NCBI GenBank assembly: GCA_945903615.1
Contig: CAMDOL010000009.1
Coordinates: 1-19,534 of the forward strand
Direction: 5' to 3'
Length of the DNA stretch: 19,534 nucleotides
DNA from: Rickettsia typhi
Lineage (GTDB): Bacteria; Pseudomonadota; Alphaproteobacteria; Rickettsiales; UBA1997
Both the position numbers and the translations under genes were made by a program. The notes beneath the pieces are model-generated. The model was not told the origin of the DNA and did no database searches. It worked only from the letters and a program-made list of their open reading frames with translations. Positions 15,334 to 19,534 of this stretch are shown piece after piece (within the stretch, counting starts at the first letter, position 1; every line of letters starts with the position of its first letter).

Positions 15334-15367
15334 ATGGTTAATTATTAATGATGGTTAATTATTAATG
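15334..15367. repeat. 17-bp tandem duplication at the xseB 3' end
   Basis: The word atggttaattattaatg occurs at 15334-15350 and again, identical, at 15351-15367. The second copy includes the last codons (Ile-Asn-Asn) and the stop of xseB on the - strand; the first is non-coding beyond the stop. The period is not a multiple of three. This is a small version of the pattern seen at the porin gene end. Confidence 0.95.
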
Positions 15368-15588
15368 GCGGATTCTTTTTTGACGAGGATTTCTACTTTC
15401 ATTTTAGCGTCGGATAATTTTTTGCTGCAATGATCTTTGAGGGCAATTCCTTGTTCGTATAAATCAACCATCTCTTCTAAATTCACTTTGCCACTTCCAA
15501 GAGTTTCAACAATTTCTTCCAGCTTAGATAGGGCGGTTTCAAAATCTAACTTTTCAATATTCTTTACCAATTTTTCTGTTTTGCTCAT
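15355..15588 (-). CDS. xseB: Exodeoxyribonuclease VII small subunit
   Basis: A 77-residue protein of the usual XseB length (about 80). The family pattern is clear: LDFETALSKLEEIVETLGSG then KVNLEEMVDLYEQGIALKDH and CSKKLSDAKMKVEIL, forming two helices. XseB binds XseA to make exonuclease VII, which degrades single-stranded DNA into oligonucleotides. It starts with ATG 2 nt after the purF stop and so should be co-transcribed with mutM and purF. xseA is not in the window. The last codons are part of a 17-bp tandem duplication that continues past the stop. Confidence 0.93.
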   Translation of the reverse strand: MSKTEKLVKNIEKLDFETALSKLEEIVETLGSGKVNLEEMVDLYEQGIALKDHCSKKLSDAKMKVEILVKKESAINN

Positions 15589-15590
15589 AA

Positions 15591-17021
15591 TTATTTTACA
15601 AAATTAAATAATGGCATTTCGCCACCTTTTTGATCGGTCAATCTAATTGGATATTCTCCGGTAAAACAGGCATCACAATATTGTGGCAAGTCACCATTTC
15701 TTTTAGTTTCACCAACCGCACGATATAAACCATCAATTGATATATAAGCTAAATGATCAACACCAATCAGCTTTGCCATTTCAGCAATCTTATGATTAGC
15801 CGCCATTAAATCTTTTTTATCAGGAGTATCAACGCCATAAAAACAAGAATCTGTTGTTGGTGGACTCGCAATTAACATATAAACTTCTTTGGCTCCCGCC
15901 TCTCTAATCATCTGCACAATTTTTTTTGAAGTAGTGCCGCGAACGATGGAATCATCGACCAAAATTACTCTTTTGCCTTTAATGACATTGAGATTGGCAT
16001 TATGTTTTAGCTTTACTCCAAAATGGCGAATACGATCGGATGGTTCAATAAAAGTTCTGCCCACATAATGGTTTCTGATGATTCCAAGTTCAAAAGGAAT
16101 TTTTGATTGCATTGCATAACCAATTGCCGCCGGAACGCCGGAATCTGGGATTGGAACCACAACATCAGCATCAATTTTAACTTCTTTGGCTAGTTCAATT
16201 CCAATGTTTTTGCGCATCTGATAAACGCTTTTACCTTCCAAAACGCTATCTGGGCGAGCAAAGTAAATATATTCAAAAATACAAAATTTTGAAGGAGCTG
16301 GTTTGAAAGGTTCGATGCTTCTGATACCATCTTTGTCAATAATAACCAATTCGCCATGCTTAATATCGCGCACAAACTCAGCGCCGATAATATCAAAAGC
16401 ACAAGTCTCACTAGCCACAATATCGGCATCACCTAATTTTCCAAGCACAAGGGGGCGAACTCCATAAGGATCGCGAATGGCGATAATTCCATCTTTATGT
16501 AGAATCACCAACGAATAAGCTCCTTCAATTTGCGAAATAGCATCAACAATTTTGTCAATCAAAGCGCTTTTTTGACTCAAGGCAATCAAGTGAATAATCA
16601 CCTCGGTATCCATCGATGATTGAAAAATTGATCCGCGTTCAATTAAGGATTTTCTAAGCAACGCAGCGTTTGTCAAATTGCCATTATGAGCAATCGCCAA
16701 GCAACCAAAACTAAATTCAGCAAAAATTGGCTGATAATTGCGCGCAGTTTTTTTGCCCGCTGTTGAATAACGAACATGCCCAATAGCAATATCGCCTTGC
16801 AACTTGTTAACAATTTCCGATGAATTAAAATTATCCCCCACCAGACCATCAGCAAAATGCATAGCAAAAACACCATTATCACAAGCCACAACTCCTGCTG
16901 CCTCTTGCCCGCGATGCTGCAAAGCGTGAAGCCCAAGCGCAGTATTGACCGCAGCATCTTTGCTATTAAAAATACCAAAAACACCACATTCTTCTTTTAA
17001 TTTATCGTCGAAGGGAATCAT
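15591..17021 (-). CDS. purF: Amidophosphoribosyltransferase
   Basis: First enzyme of de novo purine synthesis: PRPP plus glutamine to phosphoribosylamine. The ATG at 17021 gives 476 residues beginning MIPFDDKLKEECGVFGIF, that is an 11-residue propeptide before the catalytic Cys12, as in the Bacillus-type enzyme. The open frame continues upstream to a TTG at 17066, but that would overlap mutM by 22 nt and lengthen the propeptide, so it is not favoured. The glutaminase domain shows HALQHRGQEAAG, GHVRYSTAG, AHNGNL and SSMDTEVI; the transferase domain has PIPDSG and the PRPP loop VILVDDSIVRGTTSKK. Cysteines in KFCIFEY, TDSCFYGVDTP and YCDACFTGEYP are at the four places that bind a 4Fe-4S cluster in the Bacillus-type enzyme. 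It lies between mutM and xseB. Confidence 0.96.
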   Translation of the reverse strand: MIPFDDKLKEECGVFGIFNSKDAAVNTALGLHALQHRGQEAAGVVACDNGVFAMHFADGLVGDNFNSSEIVNKLQGDIAIGHVRYSTAGKKTARNYQPIFAEFSFGCLAIAHNGNLTNAALLRKSLIERGSIFQSSMDTEVIIHLIALSQKSALIDKIVDAISQIEGAYSLVILHKDGIIAIRDPYGVRPLVLGKLGDADIVASETCAFDIIGAEFVRDIKHGELVIIDKDGIRSIEPFKPAPSKFCIFEYIYFARPDSVLEGKSVYQMRKNIGIELAKEVKIDADVVVPIPDSGVPAAIGYAMQSKIPFELGIIRNHYVGRTFIEPSDRIRHFGVKLKHNANLNVIKGKRVILVDDSIVRGTTSKKIVQMIREAGAKEVYMLIASPPTTDSCFYGVDTPDKKDLMAANHKIAEMAKLIGVDHLAYISIDGLYRAVGETKRNGDLPQYCDACFTGEYPIRLTDQKGGEMPLFNFVK

Positions 17022-17044
17022 TTTAAATGAACTTGAGTTGATAT

Positions 17045-17878
17045 TTACTTTTGGCAAGAAGGGCAATAAAAGCTTGATCTGCCATTTTGCTTAATTCTTT
17101 TAATTTTGCCAGAAGAAACAGGATTGCAAAGGAGGCAATTCTGTTTATCTCGCCCATAAACTTTAAAATCAAACTGAAAACCGCCAACATCACCATTGGA
17201 TTTTACATAGTCACGAAGTGTTGATCCGCCTAGCTTGATGGCTTTTTGGAGAATTTTCTTAATATTGCCAATCAGTGTTTCTAGTTCTTTCAAACTTAAA
17301 CTCCCCGCTTCTCTTAAAGGTGAAATTTTTGATTCAAACAAAGATTCATTAATATAAATATTTCCAACGCCAACCACAATTGCGTTATCCATCATTGCGG
17401 TTTTAATATTAATTTTTTTGCCCTTTAATTTTTCTTGCAAATACTTGCTGTTAAAATCATCCGTTAATGGTTCAAAGCCAAGATTTTTTATCATTGAATG
17501 TTGATTAATATTTTTCTCATCAACCAAATCCACCAAACCAAATCTTCTTGGATCATTATAAATAAGGCAAGAATCGTCAAAAAATTTCATTATAAAATGA
17601 TCGTGCTTTTCTAGATTTTTAGGAAATTTTTCTAAATAAAGTAATTTTCCACTCATTCCTAAATGCACCAATAGAATTTTATGGGTAGCGATTTTAATCA
17701 GAATATATCTGGCTCTTCGGGCAACCGAAATGATTTTCTGATTTTCTAAATCAGCAAAATTTTTAGGAAATGGCAAGCGAAGATTTTTATCGGAAGTCTG
17801 AATTGCCAAAATTTTTTTGCCAATAATATTTTGTTCAATACCGCGACAAATGGTTTCAACCTCAGGAAGTTCAGGCAT
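17045..17878 (-). CDS. mutM: Formamidopyrimidine-DNA glycosylase
   Basis: A 277-residue base-excision repair enzyme (Fpg) that removes 8-oxoguanine and formamidopyrimidines and nicks the site. The N-terminus MPELPEVETICRGIE carries the catalytic proline (P2 after Met removal) and E3; the conserved lysine is in LVHLGMSGKLLYLE. The helix-two-turn-helix motif is GVGNIYINESLFESKISPLR, then LGGSTLRDYVKSNGDVGGFQ, and a C-terminal zinc finger CLLC...CPSC at about 253-276. The length is typical (about 270). It is divergent from murD across 70 nt and leads the block mutM-purF-xseB. All catalytic and zinc residues are present. Confidence 0.97.
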   Translation of the reverse strand: MPELPEVETICRGIEQNIIGKKILAIQTSDKNLRLPFPKNFADLENQKIISVARRARYILIKIATHKILLVHLGMSGKLLYLEKFPKNLEKHDHFIMKFFDDSCLIYNDPRRFGLVDLVDEKNINQHSMIKNLGFEPLTDDFNSKYLQEKLKGKKINIKTAMMDNAIVVGVGNIYINESLFESKISPLREAGSLSLKELETLIGNIKKILQKAIKLGGSTLRDYVKSNGDVGGFQFDFKVYGRDKQNCLLCNPVSSGKIKRIKQNGRSSFYCPSCQK

Positions 17879-17903
17879 AATCTTGTTGGATTTTGATTTT
17901 TAT

Positions 17904-17931
17904 TTGGATTAAGTTGTGGGCAATTTACAAT
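17904..17931 (+). promoter_or_regulatory. Candidate sigma-70 promoter for murD
   Basis: TTGGAT (17904-17909) and TACAAT (17926-17931) are spaced by 16 nt on the + strand, in the 70-nt divergent region between mutM and murD. Transcription would begin about 10 nt before the murD ATG, leaving a very short leader with no visible Shine-Dalgarno word. No equally good site for mutM was seen on the other strand. Confidence 0.4.
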
Positions 17932-17948
17932 AATTTTTAATTAAAACT

Positions 17949-19415
17949 ATGAAAAAATTTATCGTTTTTGGTTTGGGAATTTCTGGCAATCCAGCAGTAA
18001 AATTTTTGCTAAAACAAGGCTATGAAGTTATAGCTGGCGATGATAATAAAAGCTCTTTGGACAGTTTGAATAAATATTTAGAAGAGCATCAAGATCTAAA
18101 ATCTCATTTAAAAATTGTTGATAATATTGAATCAATTGATTGGAAAAATGCCGAGTGTTTAGTCCTTGCTGCTGGCATTCCTTTAAAATATCCAACTCCT
18201 CATAAAATCGCTTTGGCAGCTAATCAAAAAAATTGCCCAATTATTTGCGATGTCGAGATTTTATATTTATTTAACAACCAAGCTAAATTTATTGGTATCA
18301 CCGGAACCAATGGCAAATCAACGACAACGGCGCTTACCGGACATATTTTTGAATCCACAAAAAAACCTTATGCTGTTGGCGGAAATATTGGCACTGGCGC
18401 GCTGGCTTTGCCAAAATTAAATGCGGATGAAAATTACATAATCGAAATGTCATCTTATCAACTTGATTTGACTGTTAAAACCAGATTTCACATTGCCAAT
18501 CTTCTCAATATAACGCCGGATCATTTGGATCGTCACAAGGATATGAATGGTTATATCGCTGCAAAAAAGCGAATTTTTATGAATCAAACCAAAGATGATT
18601 TTGCAATTATTGATGTGGATAATGTTAATTCCAAAATGGTTTATGAAGAATTAAAAAATGATCAAAATTTTCAAGCAACTTTAATTCCAATTTCTAATAA
18701 ATATGTCGTTGATAGTGGAATATCAATGATTGGCGATATTATCTACAATAATATTAATTATACACCCCCATCGTTTGCCAAAGAAAATATTTTGGCAAAC
18801 TCGCTCCCCCTAAATAGGGGGAGCATAACCAAAACTGAATCTGTAATTGATTTGGGAATCAGACAATTTCTCAAAGGTGAGCACAACTCTCAAAATATCG
18901 CTTTTGCTTTTGCTAATTGTTTTTTATCAGGAATTTCTGAAGAACAAATCATCGCCGCCATCAAAACCTTCAAAGGCTTAAGACACAGAATGCAATTAGT
19001 TGCCAATATTAACGGCATTAACTTTATCAACGACAGCAAAGCCACCAACGCCGAATCAACTCAAAACGCTCTTAAAACTTATAACAATATTTATTGGATT
19101 TTGGGTGGAAAACCTAAAGATGGCGGAATTTCTAGCTTAGAGCAATATTTTTCAAAAATTAAATATGCATTTTTAATTGGTGATGCAACTGAAGAATTTG
19201 CCAAAACTTTGGGAAATAAAGTTGAATATTTTAAATGCGGCGATTTAAAAACTGCCTTTGAAATGGCTTATAATCTAGCCTTAAAAGATCAATCGCAAGA
19301 AAAAAATATCCTGCTTTCCCCTGCCTGTGCCTCTTTTGATCAATGGAAAAACTTTGAACAAAGAGGTGATTTTTTTTGTGAGCTGACCAAAAGAATTATA
19401 GACACTGTTAGCTAA
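17949..19415 (+). CDS. murD: UDP-N-acetylmuramoylalanine-D-glutamate ligase
   Basis: Cytoplasmic peptidoglycan enzyme adding D-glutamate to UDP-MurNAc-L-alanine with ATP. The N-terminal Rossmann-like domain starts IVFGLGISGNPAVKFLL; the ATP loop is GITGTNGKSTTTALTGHIF; NLLNITPDHLDRHKDMNGYI follows with the Mur-ligase His and Lys region, then FINDSKATNAESTQNAL and WILGGKPKDGG in the C-terminal domain. At 488 residues it is longer than usual (about 440-460). The surplus is at about 269-294, TPPSFAKENILANSLPLNRG and flanks, which coincides with two perfect hairpins of the palindromic element. The final residues DTVS and the stop lie inside foldback element copy C. The neighbours are unrelated in function; in many bacteria murD sits in the division/cell-wall cluster, so this is an isolated location. 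Confidence 0.96.
   Translation: MKKFIVFGLGISGNPAVKFLLKQGYEVIAGDDNKSSLDSLNKYLEEHQDLKSHLKIVDNIESIDWKNAECLVLAAGIPLKYPTPHKIALAANQKNCPIICDVEILYLFNNQAKFIGITGTNGKSTTTALTGHIFESTKKPYAVGGNIGTGALALPKLNADENYIIEMSSYQLDLTVKTRFHIANLLNITPDHLDRHKDMNGYIAAKKRIFMNQTKDDFAIIDVDNVNSKMVYEELKNDQNFQATLIPISNKYVVDSGISMIGDIIYNNINYTPPSFAKENILANSLPLNRGSITKTESVIDLGIRQFLKGEHNSQNIAFAFANCFLSGISEEQIIAAIKTFKGLRHRMQLVANINGINFINDSKATNAESTQNALKTYNNIYWILGGKPKDGGISSLEQYFSKIKYAFLIGDATEEFAKTLGNKVEYFKCGDLKTAFEMAYNLALKDQSQEKNILLSPACASFDQWKNFEQRGDFFCELTKRIIDTVS
18754..18828. repeat. In-gene palindromic element, site 4 (murD)
   Basis: The left arm aattatacacccccatcg (18755-18772) and right arm actcgctccccctaaatagg (18799-18818) match RND site 1. 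Between them is a perfect 10-bp stem, gtttgccaaa (18773-18782) with tttggcaaac (18791-18800), and in the right arm a second perfect 10-bp stem, gctcccccta (18803-18812) with tagggggagc (18815-18824). It is read in the opposite sense to the RND and aroC copies, so the peptide differs (TPPSFAKENILANSLPLNRG), yet the frame stays open. Confidence 0.85.
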
Positions 19416-19534
19416 TTAATTTTGCCTCATATTTTGCCTCATATTTTGCCTTAGATTTTGCCTTAGATTTTGCCTTAGATTTTGCCTTAGATTTTGGCAT
19501 ATTTTTAGTGATTTTTTCTTAAACTTTTTTTTTG
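19400..19534. repeat. Foldback repeat element, copy C (right end cut by window)
   Basis: It begins agacactgttagctaatt (19400-19418) within the last codons of murD, then two units attttgcctcat (19419-19442), four units attttgccttag (19443-19490), attttggcat (19491-19500) and a T-rich tract identical to copy A up to 19523. The window ends before any right arm. The first 15 bases encode Asp-Thr-Val-Ser-stop of MurD. It may also act as the murD transcript end once the right arm is included. Confidence 0.85.

Noticed and set aside
15591..17066. Longer purF starting at TTG 17066
   Set aside because: It would overlap mutM by 22 nt and give a 26-residue leader; the ATG at 17021 gives the known 11-residue propeptide before the catalytic Cys.
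19419..19490. CRISPR-like array of short repeats
   Set aside because: The 12-bp units are directly adjacent with no spacers, and no cas gene is present.
1..19534. Circular molecule closed through the matching ends
   Set aside because: The shared terminal stretch has base differences and different unit variants, so the ends are two copies of a dispersed repeat rather than an exact overlap.

Overview
The window is visibly AT-rich and gene-dense. It looks like a chromosomal stretch from an alphaproteobacterium, and the long list of AT-rich homopolymers, the small intergenic gaps and the palindromic repeats inserted inside coding sequences recall the Rickettsiales. The presence of aroC and purF argues against Rickettsia itself, which has lost those pathways, so a less reduced relative is more likely. 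This placement is inference from gene content and style, not from a phylogeny.

Layout. One gene, murD (17949-19415), is on the + strand. Everything else reads on the - strand, in transcription order: mutM, purF, xseB, (134-nt gap) pgsA, (94-nt gap) topA, a soluble PAS/GAF sensor histidine kinase, an outer-membrane porin, (72-nt gap) a fadE-type acyl-CoA dehydrogenase, a small LptC-like membrane protein, aroC, a TolC-type outer-membrane channel, (141-nt gap) an AcrB-type RND pump. Gaps inside mutM-purF-xseB, topA-kinase-porin and fadE-lptC-aroC-tolC are about 20 nt or less (most only 1-4 nt, one a 1-nt overlap), so each block is probably co-transcribed although the functions are mixed (DNA repair and topology, purine, shikimate and lipid metabolism, envelope export). 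TolC and the RND pump would form two of the three parts of a drug-efflux machine; the periplasmic adaptor is not in the window.

The unusual content is repetitive DNA of two families. (1) A roughly 60-80 nt palindromic element sits in frame inside three different genes at four places (RND twice, aroC, murD); its outer arms are conserved while the central hairpin keeps its fold, not its sequence, in at least three of them. It adds about 20-27 residues to otherwise conserved proteins, as the Rickettsia palindromic elements do. (2) A longer foldback element with an AT-rich end and an internal 12-bp tandem repeat occurs at 1-153, 3479-3531 and 19400-19534. Its tip carries stop codons in all six frames and supplies the last codons and stop of murD. 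Both ends of the window lie inside copies of this second family.

Smaller oddities: a 60-bp in-frame tandem duplication of the 3' end of the porin gene, a 17-bp tandem duplication of the 3' end of xseB, and a heptamer-built foldback between pgsA and topA. No tRNA, rRNA, CRISPR, transposase or phage gene was seen. No stretch over 300 nt lacks a gene.
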